Source: Orientallactaga sibirica
Taxonomy: Eukaryota > Chordata > Mammalia > Rodentia > Dipodidae
DNA: 64,000 nt
Assembly: GCA_036365145.1 (NCBI GenBank)
Contig: JAEOAD010001413.1
Span: forward strand, 62,001-126,000
Direction of reading: 5' to 3'
In this document: positions 33,645-47,261 of the stretch, in pieces
Position numbering within the stretch: the first letter of the stretch is position 1
Layout of the letters: every line of letters starts with the position of its first letter
The notes under the pieces: generated by a model
The model's database searches: none
What the model saw: only the letters and a program-made list of their open reading frames with translations
What the model was told of the DNA's origin: nothing
Position numbers and translations under genes: made by a program

Positions 33645-36300
33645 CTGACATCAGAGCTGTAAGTTTATTTGCCAATGTACGACAGCTACATAATGACTCA
33701 CATTCATGACACTCCATCACTGAGGAAAACGGCTAAGAGTGGTCCGTGTGCGAAATAATTCCTTAGCGAAACACGGAGTGGGAAAAATAACCACTGATTA
33801 GACCTTAAAAATAGTTCACTGCATAACATGACAGGAGCACGAAGGCTCACTCAGAGAGCGTGGGTCATGTTCTCCTACACTGTGATAGTTATAATTTCAC
33901 CATGACAAACACCAGACAGTAAGCTAACACTGGTGTGTTTTTTTTTTCTTTTGCCCCACCCACCCCCTTAAAAACAAAATATAGAACTGCATGTCACAAT
34001 AGCAACATCCAAAAACAGATCAATTGGTTACAATCACTATTTGGTAGAGCAAACTTTACCCCCAAAAGGAAAAAAAAATTAAAATTTTTTTTAAAAAAAA
34101 ATTTGAAGACTTAATTTTTTTGTCATAGGAATACATAACACCTACAGTATAAGTTAATAAATCTCAAGCTACTGTATAGAAATACAACACTAGCATGCAC
34201 AATATTGTATCATAGAGTAATGGAGGAGTAGTCATTTCACTGGAGACAGGATCATAGGCAAGTGCGTTTTTTTTTAAAAAATAAACAAAAGAAACCATTC
34301 AAGCTGTTTAAACATCAAGTTCCCGCTCCTTCCTCAGTCCTAGCCCTCTCACATGATCGATCTATCTTGCATTCTCCTAAAAATGTAGCCAAAGCCAGAG
34401 CTGAAATTTAAAGAAAAACTAGGTTTTGTAATTCCAGTAAATCATTTCCAAACACCATAAAGAAGGACACGACAGTGCTCACTGGACATGAAGATGGACT
34501 GGACAGCCCTGCCTGACCCCTCACCAGTGTTTTCTGTCCAAGACACCGACTCCTGGCTCCTTTCTTTACTCAGTTCTCGGGGACTTCTGCTAAAGCGCGG
34601 GCATCTAAGGAAAGCCATGTGCCATGTGATAGTGTGTGCCACTCTGGCCACCGCCACTCTTGTATCACCCCCGTCACCTGCACCCTGTCCAGACGCTTAC
34701 TTCATAATGAGCAGCTTAGTCTGGCCCTCCACAAAAGTACCTGCCCCGTTTCCCTAAATTCTCTCATACTCTCTTTGCCTTACACAACAAATTCCAAGTT
34801 TGGGGCTGTTTTCCATCTTGGGAATCCACACAGCTACTGATCCTATAACACACACACACACACACCCAAAAAATGCCACAGGTCATGTTTATGGGTAAGA
34901 TTTATCCAAAACAAGAACGAGGGACTAAGGTGAGCTCTGAGGACAAAATGTACAGGAAACAGCAATGTGGCTTCCTTCAACTGTTGGGTGTACAGTGACT
35001 GCACACGAGAGAAGCCATACACTCTCATTAGAAGGAAAAACAGAGAAAAAGTTCTGGTCAAACAGGAAGTAAGCATTTACTTCCCGCCAGTGACTTCCAG
35101 GGAAGCTGGGTGTGTTTCAAGGAAAACTGACCGGAAACTGGAAATGTTGGCCAATGAAGCTCTTCCCTGTGGGTTGGTTTCCTCACAGCTGACTTCCCAC
35201 ACACCTTCTCAAGGACCGCTCAGCCCAAGATGCCGAGCAAACTCAGAGACACACAGACTCATGGCAGCGTGATCCCTGAGCAAGGGGCCCTGGCCACTGG
35301 AAGCCGGAAAGTCCCAGAGAATGCGAGATGACACAGACCTAACTTTCTCTATTTTTGTGGTATTTAGGTTTTCTATTAAAATGATTCATAACTTTTGTGG
35401 TGGATTTTATGTGGAAACTTGAGGACCATAATTTGGAAAGGAAAAAAAAAAAAAAAAAACACAAAAAACAACCCCACAGCCACCTGCCAAGCGAGTACCT
35501 ATTACCCAAACCTCAAGTAGCTTTGATTCTCCCAGCCACATCGTCTACCTAGCGGACACAAGGAATGGCCTTTACTACTTGGATAACAGCTCCATCAGCA
35601 CAGAGTCAAAATAACCAGCAACAAAGAGCTCACCAACCAATGGCTTGATGTCACATATGGCTGTGATGTAGAAATACTGTAAACTGCAATTTAGTGTTAA
35701 TACTGACAACTCACGGGACTTCAGAGAACAATGCCAGGCCTGAGCCACAAGGATGAGTGGGCCCCAGGCTCCAAGTCTGTCTGTCTGGGATTTAAACTGT
35801 GCCTTGTGCGGCACAGGACACTCTGGCTGGGGAGTAAAGGAAAAAAAAAAAAAAAAAAAAAAGCACAGCTACGGGGTGTGTGGGGGGGGAATACCCACAA
35901 CTTGAAGACAAGAGCGTAGGTATGTACAAATCCTTACTGGAACCACAGAACATCACTGAATGAGGGCCATCTGCTTCTGATTTCTATTCCTCTTACAAAC
36001 CTATCATCTAGCAATAAGTTAAATTAAAGACCGAGCGCTCCACTTGCATGAACCGGCAGAACAGTCCGTGTGCCCACGTGAGGCTTGCTACTCCAATACC
36101 AGCACAGCTAGCCTGACTTTCCACTAGTGGTATTTTGGCAAAAATGTCGAAGAGGCGATCAAAGACAGGACAGGTCGTGGGTTTCTCCCTGGGAAGGTCG
36201 TCCCTCCCTCTCCCCTCCCCCACCCGACCCCCCAACTCATGGGAAAAATAAAGACTGCAGTAGTAGCATCAGCGTGCGCTGCCAGTCCGGGGGGGGGGTC
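33645..36300 (-). other. YWHAG 3' UTR
   Basis: The 2.65-kb 3' UTR of 14-3-3 gamma, similar in length to the human one. It runs from just after the stop codon (36301) down to the poly(A) signal at 33664-33669. In contrast to its surroundings it contains no B1 or D element. It has long A/T runs (about 34070-34100, 35441-35459 and 35840-35862) and a (CA)n at 34851-34866 on +. The length and freedom from insertions fit a UTR under post-transcriptional control; specific microRNA sites were not assessed. Confidence 0.9.
33664..33669 (-). terminator. YWHAG polyadenylation signal
   Basis: TTTATT on + is AATAAA on the transcript strand, 2.63 kb after the stop codon. Cleavage is expected about 15-20 bases further, near 33645-33650. 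No SINE begins until 33.46 kb. Confidence 0.8.
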
Positions 36301-37335
<1,035 letters not shown>

Positions 37336-37534
37336 GCACACATAGAACACAACTGTAACTGACAGACAAGATCTGGGTGATTAACAGAAGTGACACTGCC
37401 TGGGTGCAAGTAAGTAAAAATTCACAGCTAGTCATGTTGGTACACATGAGTAGGAAACTGCTGGAGACAGAGGCAGGAGGACCAAGAGCTAGAGGCCAGA
37501 CTGGGCTACACGTTAAAAAAAATGGAGAAATAGC

Positions 37535-37918
37535 CAGGCGTGGTGGTGCACACCTTCAATCCCAACACTCGGGAGGCACAGGTAGGAGGATCACCGTGAA
37601 TTCAAGGTGTCCCTGAGACTATATAATGAATTCCAGGCCAGCCTGGGCTACAGTGAGACCCCACATTGAAAAAACAATAAATAAACAAACAAACAAACAA
37701 ACAAACAAACAAATAAATAAGGTTTCAGTCCTGACCATATACAAGACTAATCTAATCACCCTGAGGAAAAAAGCATCAGACCAACGTTTTGTATTTTTAT
37801 GTCGACCAAGCAAATGCTGGAGAGATGGCTCAGTGGGTAAAAGTGCTTCGCCCACTGGCATGAGGGGACCTGAGTTCACTTCAGCAAGCTCTGAAATCTG
37901 TTTTATTCTTCTCTGGCG

Positions 37919-37968
<50 letters not shown>
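37535..37968 (+). repeat. B1 and ID/D-like element with CA microsatellite
   Basis: B1+ 37535-37675 with an (AAAC)n tail (37681-37712). 37814-37968 is an old tRNA-derived element ('gctggagagatggctcagtg') whose tail is a (CG)n-(CA)n run of about 50 bases (37916-37968). Confidence 0.8.
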
Positions 37969-37971
<3 letters not shown>

Positions 37972-38164
37972 AGAGAACCCAAAAGAGACTTTCCAGTGCA
38001 CTCATCTGCTAAGTAACCTCAGAGACAAGCCATTATTACATTTCCTTCATCTATGAAATGAGTTTCCACACGTTCACCAAGTTCTCGCGGTATAGGAGGT
38101 TAAGGTGGCATCTCACTAGACAGATGCAGGCAGGTGCTTTGGAGGATGTTCTGAGCATTTCTTC

Positions 38165-38375
38165 TTCCTGAAGACAGGGTTTCATGTAGCACAGGCTAGC
38201 CTTGATGTGTGGCCAAGGTGACCGTAAATTTCTGATCCTCCTGTCTATCTCCACCTTCTTAGCAATGGGATTATGGCGCACACAACCATACTCAGTATAT
38301 GCAGTGCCAGGGATGGAATTCAGGGCTTCATGCATGCTAGGCAAGCACTCTACCAAGAGAGCCACATCCCCAGCC
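38165..38375 (-). repeat. Antisense B1-ID composite
   Basis: An old antisense B1 (38165-38290) is followed directly by an antisense ID (38300-38375, 'tgctaggcaagcactctacc'). This is the same build as the composites at 19.2 and 20.1 kb. Confidence 0.75.
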
Positions 38376-38985
38376 CGTAGTTCTGCCTGCAGAGCTATCT
38401 ATATTTCTTACACAACAACATCCCCATTTATCTTCCTGAGGGGGAGGGGGGAATGTCTCTTCTCTATTTTACCTTCTTCCCTAGCCTGACACCTCCTCAG
38501 CTCCAAATATCACTTCCCTCCCTTGAACTCCAAAAGAAGCCTGCAAAAGAACTCTCCAGACTGGCTGGGACACAGGCCTTATGCCACCAGACCCTGGTCT
38601 CTTCTCAGGCCTTTGCAGACAGTGAAGCCCCACCACAGTGCAACCTAATAACCGGCTCAGATGTCGGAAGGAGCCTGCGGCCAGAGATCCAGTTCTGGCC
38701 TTTGCCCTAAATCATGCTGTCCTTATTTCAAGAGCAGGGCGCTATTTAAAGTGGCAGTGACCTCCCCAGCACACTGTACCGCTGGGGCTGCTCTGGCTGC
38801 ATAGTGGCATGGGGCTGAAAGAAAGCTCCTCTCCAGGCTGCGAAGTGCAACATGGAGATTGTGCAACGCCAGCCCCACCTTTAGCTGGAGTAACTCAGCC
38901 ACATCTGGAACAAACTCCATATTCTCTGCCAGAGAAAAACTAAGTTAGAGGGGAAAACTGTAAACTCTAAAAAAGTCTGCTCAAA
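38376..38985. other. Non-repetitive intronic DNA
   Basis: No repeat or exon is recognised over about 600 bases. Open frames of up to 85 codons have no recognisable domain. A pyrimidine-rich stretch lies at 38440-38530. Confidence 0.5.
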
Positions 38986-38987
38986 CC

Positions 38988-40165
38988 AGCTGTGGTGGTG
39001 CATGTCTTTAATCCCAGCACTTGAGAAGCAAGGTAGAAGGGTCAGTGTGAGTTCAAGACCAGCCTGAGACTACATAGTGAATTCCAGGCCAGCCTGGGCT
39101 AGAGCGAGACCCTAATTCAGGAAGGAAACAAACAAAAACACAAACCGGGGAGTTGGGCCTGATGAGCAGGCCTGTCGTTCTGGCTACCGGGGAGGCTGTA
39201 ATAGAAGAATCCTAAGCTAAAGGCCTGCCTGGGCTACTGAGCAAGTTCAAGACCAGCCTGGGCAATTTAGGAAGACCCTGTCTCAAAAAGTAAGCAGTAA
39301 GCGGGGCATGGTGACACACCTTTAATCCCAGAACTCTGGGAGACACAGGTAGGAGGATCGCCATGAGTTCCAGGCCAGCCTGAGACTACATAGTGAATTC
39401 CAGGTCAGTATGGGCTACAGTGAGATCCTACCTCGAAAAACCAAAAAAATATTTTAAAAAAGAGTAAACCAATAGCCAGGTGTAGTGGCACACACTTTTG
39501 ATCCCAGTGTATGGGAGGCAGAGGTAGAAGAGTCACCTTAAATTCGAGGCCAACCTGAGACTACATAGTAAATTCCAGGTCAGCACAAGAACTTACCTCA
39601 AAACAAAAAGGGGGGCTGGGGATGGCTTAGCGATTAAGGCATTTGCCTGCAAAGCCAAAGGACCCAGGTTTGATTCCCCAGGACCCATGTTAGCCAAATA
39701 TACAAAGTGGCACATGCATCTGAAGTTTGTGTTCAGCGGCTGGAGGCCCTGGTGCACCCATTCTCTCCCCCTCCTTCCCTCCCTCCCCATTCTCTCCCTC
39801 TTTCTGTCAAATAAATAAATAAAGCGGTTAAGGCACTTGCCCAAGAAACCTAAGGACCCAGATTCAATTCCCCAGTACAATGCAAAAGGGGTGCATGCAT
39901 CTGGAGGTCATGTGCAGTGGCTAGAGGCCCTGGTGTGCATGTTCTCTTTCAAATAACAAAACTATTCTTTTAAGGGCTGGAGAGATGGCGCAGTGGTTAT
40001 GCGCTTGCCTTTGAAGCCTAAGGACCCCAGTTTGAGGCTCGATTCCCCAGTGCCCACGTAAACCAGACGCAAAAGGTGGTGTGTACGTTTGGAGTTCCTT
40101 TGCAGTGGCTGGAGGCCTTGGTGCTCCCATTCCCCCACCCCCGCTCTCTGCTTCTTTCTCTCAAA

Positions 40166-40196
<31 letters not shown>

Positions 40197-40335
40197 AATA
40201 TTTTTTAAACATTCTTTTAAAATTTTTATTTGTTTGCCTTTGTTTGTGCACGTGCCAGGGTTTCTTGTAGCTGCAAATGAATGCCCTTAGGCTTTCCATG
40301 GGTGGCTGGGGAATTGAACCCAGGCTGGCAAGCTT
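38988..40335. repeat. SINE cluster, mostly sense
   Basis: B1+ 38988-39125. Old B1 39150-39290. B1+ 39302-39445 and 39473-39605. D+ 39612-39820. 5'-truncated D+ 39825-39960. D+ 39975-40205 with an AAAT array. Eroded D- 40220-40335. Confidence 0.8.
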
Positions 40336-40429
40336 TTTTTAAACAGTTTATTTATTTATTTTTTTTGGGGGGGATAGGATCTCGTGTAGCTGAGAATGAT
40401 CTTGAAATCCTAATCTTCCTTCTTATACT

Positions 40430-40640
40430 TCCTTTTTTTTAAATTTGGTTTGTTTTTTGAGGTAGGGTCTCCCTCTAGCTCAGGCTGACCTGGAATTTAC
40501 TATGTAGTCTCAGGGTGGCCTCAAATTCATGTTGATCCTCCTACCTCCGCCTCCCAAGTGCTGGGATTAACCCTCCCCCCACTTTCCCCTTTGAAACTCC
40601 ACTCTTCATCATATCCCCTCCTCCTCTCAATCAGTCTAAA
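40430..40640 (-). repeat. Antisense B1 joined to a LINE-1 3' UTR scrap
   Basis: B1- 40430-40570. 40572-40640 ('tttcccctttgaaactccac', 'catatcccctcctcctctc') is the same L1 3' UTR region found at 14.43 kb, also antisense. Confidence 0.65.
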
Positions 40641-40678
40641 AATATTTTTAAAAATATTCTTTTAAAAAAGTAAGCCAG

Positions 40679-42302
40679 GGGCTGGAGAGATGGCTTAGTG
40701 GTTAAACGCTTGCCTATGAAGCCTAAGGACCCCGGTTCAAGGCTCTATTCTCCAGGACCCACATAAGCCAGATGCACAAGGGAGCACATGCATCTGGAGT
40801 TTGTTTGCAGTGGCTGGAAGCCCTGGCCCTGCCATTCTCTCTCTCTCTCTCTCCCTGCCTATTTCTGTATCTCTCTCTCTCAAAAATAAGTAAATAAATA
40901 AAAATATTAAAAAAAAAAAAAAAAAAAGTAAGCCACAAAGCCAGGCGTGGTGGCGCACGCCTTTAATCCCAGCACTCAGGAGGCAGAGGTAGGAGGATCG
41001 CCGAGAGTTTGAAGCCACCCTGAGACTACACAGTTAATTCCAGGTCAGCCTGGACCAGAGTGAGACCCTACCTTGAAAAACAAAAACAAAAACAAAAAAA
41101 AAGTAAGCCACAGCTGGGTGTGGTTGCGCATGCCTTTAATCCCAGCACTCTGGAGGCAGAGGTAGGAGGACTGCTGTGAGTTCAAGGCCACCCTGACAGA
41201 GTCCATAGTGAATTCCAGGTCAGCATGGGCTAGAGGGAGACTCTACCTCAAAAAAGCAAAGCAAGGGCTTGGAGAGATGGCTTAGCAGTTAAGGTGCCTG
41301 CCTGCAAAGCCTAAGAACGCTTGTTCAAATCTCCAGATCTCACGTATAGCCAAGTGCAAAAGTGATGCAAATGCACAATGTGTACCACAGGTCTGGAGTT
41401 CATTCACAGTGGCTGAAAGGCCCTGTTGCACCTATTCTCTCTCTGCCTCTTCTTCTGTCTCTCTCAAATGGAAAAACAAAAACAAAACAAAACAAAACAA
41501 AAAAAAAAACATGGGCTGGAGAGATGCCTTAGCAGCTAAGCGCCAAGCTAAGGATCTAGGTTTGATTCTCCAGATCCCACATTAGCCAGATACACAAGGT
41601 AGCACATGCTTCTGGAATTTGTTTGCAGTGGCTAGAAGCCCTGACGTGTCCATTCTGGTTCTCTTTGTCTCAAATACAAGTAAATTAAGCCAGGCGTGGT
41701 GGTGCACACCTTTAATCCCAGCACTCGGGAGGCAGAGGTAGAAGATTGCCGAGTTCGAGGCCAGCCTCAGACTACATAGTGAATTCCAGGTCAGCCTGGG
41801 CTAAAGCGAAAAATGAAAAATAAATAAATTAATTAAAACAAAAACAAAACAAGAGGGGCTGGGAGATACATAGATGAGTTCAGGAGAATGGCTGGGGATG
41901 ACTGGTCAGCAAGTCGTAACTGAAACATGGTTCAGTGAGAGACCTTGTCTCAAAGAAATGAGGCGGAAAAGCAAGAAGATATCCCATGTCCCCTTCTTGC
42001 CTCCAAATGCACACTTACAGGACACACATCTGTATATATCCACACACCAAATAAATGAATAAAATACTTTTTTTCCTCGTTCTGCGAGGTAGGGTCGTGC
42101 TCTAGCTCAGGCTGACCTGGAATTCACCAGAGTGAAACCCTACCTCGAAAAACAAAAGACAAACAAAACAAACCAAAGTCTAAGAACCCAAGTTCAATTA
42201 CCCAATACCCAAGGTGGTGCATGTGTCTGGAGCTCATCTTTCCAGTGGCTACGGCCTCTGATGTGCCCATTCTCACTATGTGCCTCTGTCTCTCAAAAAA
42301 GC

Positions 42303-42367
<65 letters not shown>

Positions 42368-42695
42368 AAGGTGTTCTTTTTAAGGGCAAATCCCACCATG
42401 TAGCTTCAGGTAGGCCTGAATTCATGACCCTCCTATCTCAGAATTACAAAGTTATACCACCACATCTGGTTCAAATTTAGTAAATATTCAAAAATTTATA
42501 TAGAAGGGCCAGGGAGATGGCTCAGTGGTTAAGGCATTTGCCTGCAAAGCCAAAGGCTCTATTCCCCAGGACCCATTGTGAGCCGTATGTACAAGGTGGC
42601 ACATGTGTCTGCAGCATGTTCACAGCAGCTTGAGGCCATGGTGAGCCCATGCTCTCTGCCTCTCTCAAATAAACAAATAAAAAGAAATAAGAAAG
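40679..42695. repeat. SINE cluster with GATA/GACA array
   Basis: D+ 40679-40900. B1+ 40940-41105 and 41112-41260. Degenerate Dip-L+ 41265-41510. D+ 41514-41690. B1+ 41692-41820. B4-like+ 41855-42065. Fold-back B1 pieces 42075-42165. Truncated D+ 42175-42300, with (GATA)n at 42304-42350 grading into (GACA)n to 42366. Old B1- 42395-42475. D+ 42505-42695. Confidence 0.8.
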
Positions 42696-42699
42696 CAGG

Positions 42700-43655
42700 G
42701 AAGGGATACATCCCTCCCTCACTAACAACTACAGCCATTCCTAGTTGCTGGAAGAGAGACGTTCTCTTCAGCACTGGACAGCTGTTAGGGCATCCGTGAT
42801 GAATCCCTCACGTGTGCTCACATAAGCAAGCCTAAGTTCAGTTCACTGCGTCACCAAAAACCCAACACCTAGGAGACCTACTAGAGATACCACCTAGGGT
42901 TCTTGAGAGTTCTTAGGACAGTGAAAGGATTGTAGAATACTGTCATAGGGGCTACATGGACACACTTATCAAAATCCTCACAGCACACAACAAGAGGGAA
43001 CCCCAATATAAACTGCAGAGACTGGGTGAGAAAAGAGGTGAAATGGCCAGGCACCATGGCACACACCTGCAATCTCAGCACTGGAGAAGCTGAGGCAGGA
43101 GGACTGAAAGCTCAAGGCCAGCCTAACAACTGCTAAGATCTTCATCTCCAACCACTGCCCTACCACAATAAACAGACAGGAACGGTCACTAACCATAACA
43201 AGTTAATAAGTTAACTGCTCAGTGAGGATGCTGGTATGGAGGGAGGCTGTGCTTGGGTAGAGGAAGAGGCATGTGCAAATTCCACTCAATTTTGCTTTAA
43301 AAAAATAAAAGTGCTCTAAAATAAAGCTAGAGGAAACTAGATATATTTGGCTCCATTTTCCTGCCCTGAGATTTGAGAATACTGTCCATAAAAAAGGCCA
43401 AGAAGCCATGAATAGGTAAGCAGACTATAAAATCAGAACAAAAATGGTTATGTGCAAGATATGCATGGATGTCCATGGAATGTTCCAGAATGTGCATTAC
43501 CGCAGGCAATGGAATAAATCACAGCAAACCAAGAAGAAACAGTTCTATTTAATTACAATTAACTATGCATCCTACAGGTAGGCCTTATGTCTACTAAATA
43601 ATGAACTAAGAACTTAGAAGATAAGCTTTATGTAATGTCTTGCATTGTTATTATT
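42700..43655. other. Mostly non-repetitive intronic DNA
   Basis: Apart from an old sense B1 at 43040-43145, no repeat or exon is recognised. The stretch 43200-43620 is AT-rich and has no coding pattern. Confidence 0.5.
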
Positions 43656-43657
43656 TT

Positions 43658-43684
43658 TATAATATTTTATTTATTTACTCATTT

Positions 43685-43723
<39 letters not shown>

Positions 43724-43882
43724 AAGAGAGAATGGGCACACCAGGGCCTCCAGCCACTACAAACGAACTCCAGATGCATGTGCCTCCTTGTGCATCTGGC
43801 TTACATGGGTCCTGGGGCATCGAACCAGAGTCCTTAGGCTTCACAGGCAAATGTCTTAACCACTAAGCCATTTCCCCAGCCC
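43658..43882 (-). repeat. D SINE, antisense
   Basis: A full-length antisense D with a (GA)n stretch and an inverted head, 'ccatttccccagccc'. It is one of only about five antisense D elements in the YWHAG intron, that is, in transcript sense. Confidence 0.85.
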
Positions 43883-43926
43883 TGTCTTGCATTATTGAAC
43901 AAAGTACCTTACTCCGAATTAGGTTC

Positions 43927-44400
43927 TGTGCAGGAAAGGGTTAACATACCAGCTTTGCCATCGCTATCTTTAGAAAGGCCTGGGTAAGGTTAGCCCTTGG
44001 CTGGCATCTGAACACTTGGATTCTGGAAGGTTCTCACCCTCCCCAGATAAGAATGGTTCACTGTGTCTAAACCATTTGTGTGAGCTGCATGGTTTATGGC
44101 AAACTCCTTCTGGGAGTCTGCTATTTTGGCATGTGCTAAGCAGAGGGTGCCTACAGGACCAGGCCCCAGGCCAGGGCACTAGGTCTTCCAAGAGCTTCCC
44201 TGGTGGGCAGGAACCCTTTACTTGCTGCAGTGAGGCACATCCTGCGTGGTCTTCCTGGGCAAGGACTCTGGAGAGCTTGTGCTGGCTTCCCCCTGCTCTG
44301 TGCTGACTGGGCTTTACACATGCCCACTGCAGTAAATCTTAGCTAGGAGCAGACTACTCTTGGTAAATTCTGAGTCTGAGGGTGACCTTGTGGACTCACA
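43927..44400 (+). mobile_element. Probable ERVL-class solo LTR
   Basis: Starts 'tgtgcaggaaagggttaaca'. Near its end it has 'gcagtaaatcttagctagga', then 'actactcttggtaaattctg' and 'gggtgaccttgtggactca', a 3' pattern shared, as I recall, with ERVL/MLT2-type LTRs. There is no coding region. Flanking duplications are not clear, so the exact ends are uncertain. Confidence 0.55.
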
Positions 44401-44429
44401 ACACACATTCATCCTGTAAAAAGGAAGTT

Positions 44430-46180
44430 ATGGGACTGGAGAGATAGACGGCTTAGCAGTTAAAGTGCTTGCCTATGAAGCCTTAGGAGTGGCACATGTG
44501 TTTGGAGTTCGTTTGCAGTGGCCCTGGTGCCCCCATTCTCTCTCCCTTTCTCTAATGAATGATATTTAAAAAAAAAAAAAACACTTAGTTGCCGGGTGTG
44601 GTAGCCCACGCCTGCATTCCAGGTCAGCCAAGGGTAGAGCAAGACCCCACCTAGAAAAACAAACAAGGCTGGAGCATGGCTTAGTGGTTAAGCGCTTGCC
44701 TGTGAAGACTAAGGACCCCGGTTCGAGGCTCGATTCTCCAGGACCCACGTAAGCCAGATGCACAAGGAGGCGCACGCATCTGGAGTTCGTTTGCAGTGGC
44801 TGGAGGCCCTGGCGCGTCCATTCTCTATCTTTCTCTACCTGCCTATTTCTGTATTTCTCTCTCTCTCTCTCTCTCAAATAAATAAACAACAACAAAAACC
44901 TTGGGCTGGAGAGATGGCTTAACGGATAAGGTGCATGCCTGTGAAGCCTAAGGACCCAGGTTCAATTCTCCAGGTCCCACATAAGCCAGTTGTACATGGT
45001 GACACATGCATATGGAGATCATCTGCAGTGGCTAGAGGCCCTGGCATGCCCATTTTCCCTCTCAAATAAATAAATAAATAAATAAATAAAAATAAAATCT
45101 TGCTAGGCATGGTGGCGCACGCTTTTAATCCCAGCACTTGGGAGGCAGAGGTAGGAGGATTGCTGTGAGTTTGAGGCCACCCTGAGACTACATAGTGAAT
45201 TCCAGGTCAGCCTAGAGCTAGAGTGAGACCCTACCTCAAAAAACAACAACAACAACAAAATATATATATCTATCTATACACACACACACATATACATATA
45301 TAATAAAATAAAATCGTTAAAACAACTTAAAAAAAAACAAACCCTTAACTTAAGGCTTGGGGAGACAGTAAACTCAGCAGTTAGGAGGATGAGGGCCTGA
45401 GATTCCCTAGCCCCGAAGTAAACAGCTGGGTGTGACCACACACGCCTGTAACCCAACCAAGTGGAGTGCAGAGACCAGAAATCAGTGAGGCTCCATCTCA
45501 AGGAAATGCATGTGGAGTGATGGAGGGAGCACCCAGTGTTCTCCTCTCGCCTTCACACGCAGGACTGATCTCCACATACACATGTATACACTGCACATAA
45601 CAAACACACATGCAAAAAAAATATTTTTTTAAAGCACTTGGAAAAAGCTGGGCATGCTGGCGCACACCTTTATCCCCAGCACTCGGGGGGCAGAGGTAGT
45701 GAATTCCAGGTCAGCCTGGGTTAGAGTGAGACCCTACCACGAAAAAAGGGCACTTGGGAAGGAGAGGTAGAAAAGGTAAGAAAAAGGTAAGAAAAGCCAG
45801 CCTGGGCTAGAGTGAGACCCTACCTCAAAATAAACAAGCAAACAAAACAAGAAAGCTTAACTTAGCACATCCTAGAAGAGCCAATGAGTTGGGCATGGTG
45901 ATGTACAACTCCAACTCAGAAGGTGGAGACAGGGGCTGGAGAGATGGCTCAGCAGTTAAGGCACTTGCCTGCAAAGCCTAAGGACCCGAGTTTAATTCCC
46001 ATCACCCATGTAAAACCAAATGCACAAGGTGGCACATGTATCTGGAGTTCATCTGCAGTGGCAAGAGGCCCTGGCGCACCCTCCCCCGACCCACACAAAT
46101 AAAATATATTAAAAGAAAAAACAGTGGAGATAGGATTTCTAGTTCAAGTCCATCCTGGGATACATAATGAAACCCTGTCA
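44430..46180 (+). repeat. SINE cluster, all sense
   Basis: D+ 44430-44570 (centre deleted). B1+ 44592-44660 (centre deleted). D+ 44668-44895 and 44902-45090. B1+ 45098-45255 with TA/CA runs. B4-like 45350-45620. B1+ 45648-45750 (deleted). B1 tail 45790-45840. An old B1 (about 45885-45932 and 46120-46185) is split by D+ 45932-46115. Confidence 0.8.
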
Positions 46181-46259
46181 CAAAGTCTTATGACAAAGAC
46201 TTGTATTCAAAGGACCGTATTCACCAAGAGGAAACGCAGGCAATTCCAGGAGATGATCT

Positions 46260-46890
46260 GAGGGGCTCTTTCTGGAGTCTGGTTGGTTTGGGATGCGTGT
46301 GTGCACTTGTGTGGTGCATGTGTGGGGGTCGAGGACAACCTCTGGATTGTGGTCCTCCTTGTGGTTTGCTGCTGCAGTGCCAGACAAGCTTGCACATGAC
46401 CTTTGGGGTTCTCTTGATGCCCTGCTATAGACATGCTGGGATTACGAGTGTGCACTTCTGTATCTGGCTTAATGGGAGTTCTGGGGATCCAAACTTCAAT
46501 CATTAGGCCTGTGTAGCAAACACTTTCAACCACCAAACCACCTCCCTAGCCTGGTTTTTTTTTTTTTTTTGTTTCAAGGTAGGGTCTCACTCTAGTTCAG
46601 GCTGACCTGAAGTTCACTCTGTATTCTCAGGGTGGCCTCGAACTCAAAGCGATCCTACCTCTGCCTCCCGAGTGCTGGGATTAAAGGTGTGCCCCACCAC
46701 GACCTGCCTCCCTAGCCTGTTTTTTTGTGTGTTTACTTTTTGTCTTTTTGTGTGTTTACTTTTTGTTGTCTTGTGCATTTGTTTTAAATGAGGTGCAATG
46801 TGGTCAAGGCTTATCTTGAATGCATTACATAGCTGAGGATGACCTTGAACTTCTGATCCTCCTGCCTCCACCTCCCAGTGCTGAGATTGT
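46260..46890 (-). repeat. Antisense RSINE1/B4-like, B1 and old B1
   Basis: 46260-46552 is an old antisense element ('tgggattacgagtgtgcac', 'ggggatccaaacttcaatca', 'ccaaaccacctccctagcc'). 46553-46710 is an antisense B1. 46790-46890 is an eroded antisense B1. Confidence 0.65.
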
Positions 46891-47260
46891 ATTCTTGACT
46901 TAGCAATACAACCTGGGAAGCTTGGAGGTTCCAATTAGAAAGGAACACCTTGAGTTTTTCTAACAGCTATCACCCTGAATAAAAACAATATAAAAGGGAA
47001 ACATTCCATGAAAAACACTTGGTCACAAGACATCTATGGCCATGGTCTCTTCAGAGCCAAGTTCAAGGTCTCAGAGGAGAGAGAACTGGACAAGAACCTG
47101 TGGTTTCTTAACAGCCACCAAATCCTACGTACTTTTTGTAACCACTCTACCAACCAAGTAGGTAATGACACTCCTTATGCAAGTGTGATTCAAAGAGAGA
47201 ATACCTCAAAGTTTCAGCACTGTCAAACAGGGAGCCAAACTCCACCCTGCATGCTTTGAA
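46891..47260. other. Non-repetitive intronic DNA
   Basis: No repeat family is recognised. An 83-codon open frame on + (47008-47256) has no recognisable domain, so it is probably chance. It lies directly before the antisense L1 tail. Confidence 0.45.
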
Positions 47261-47261
47261 C

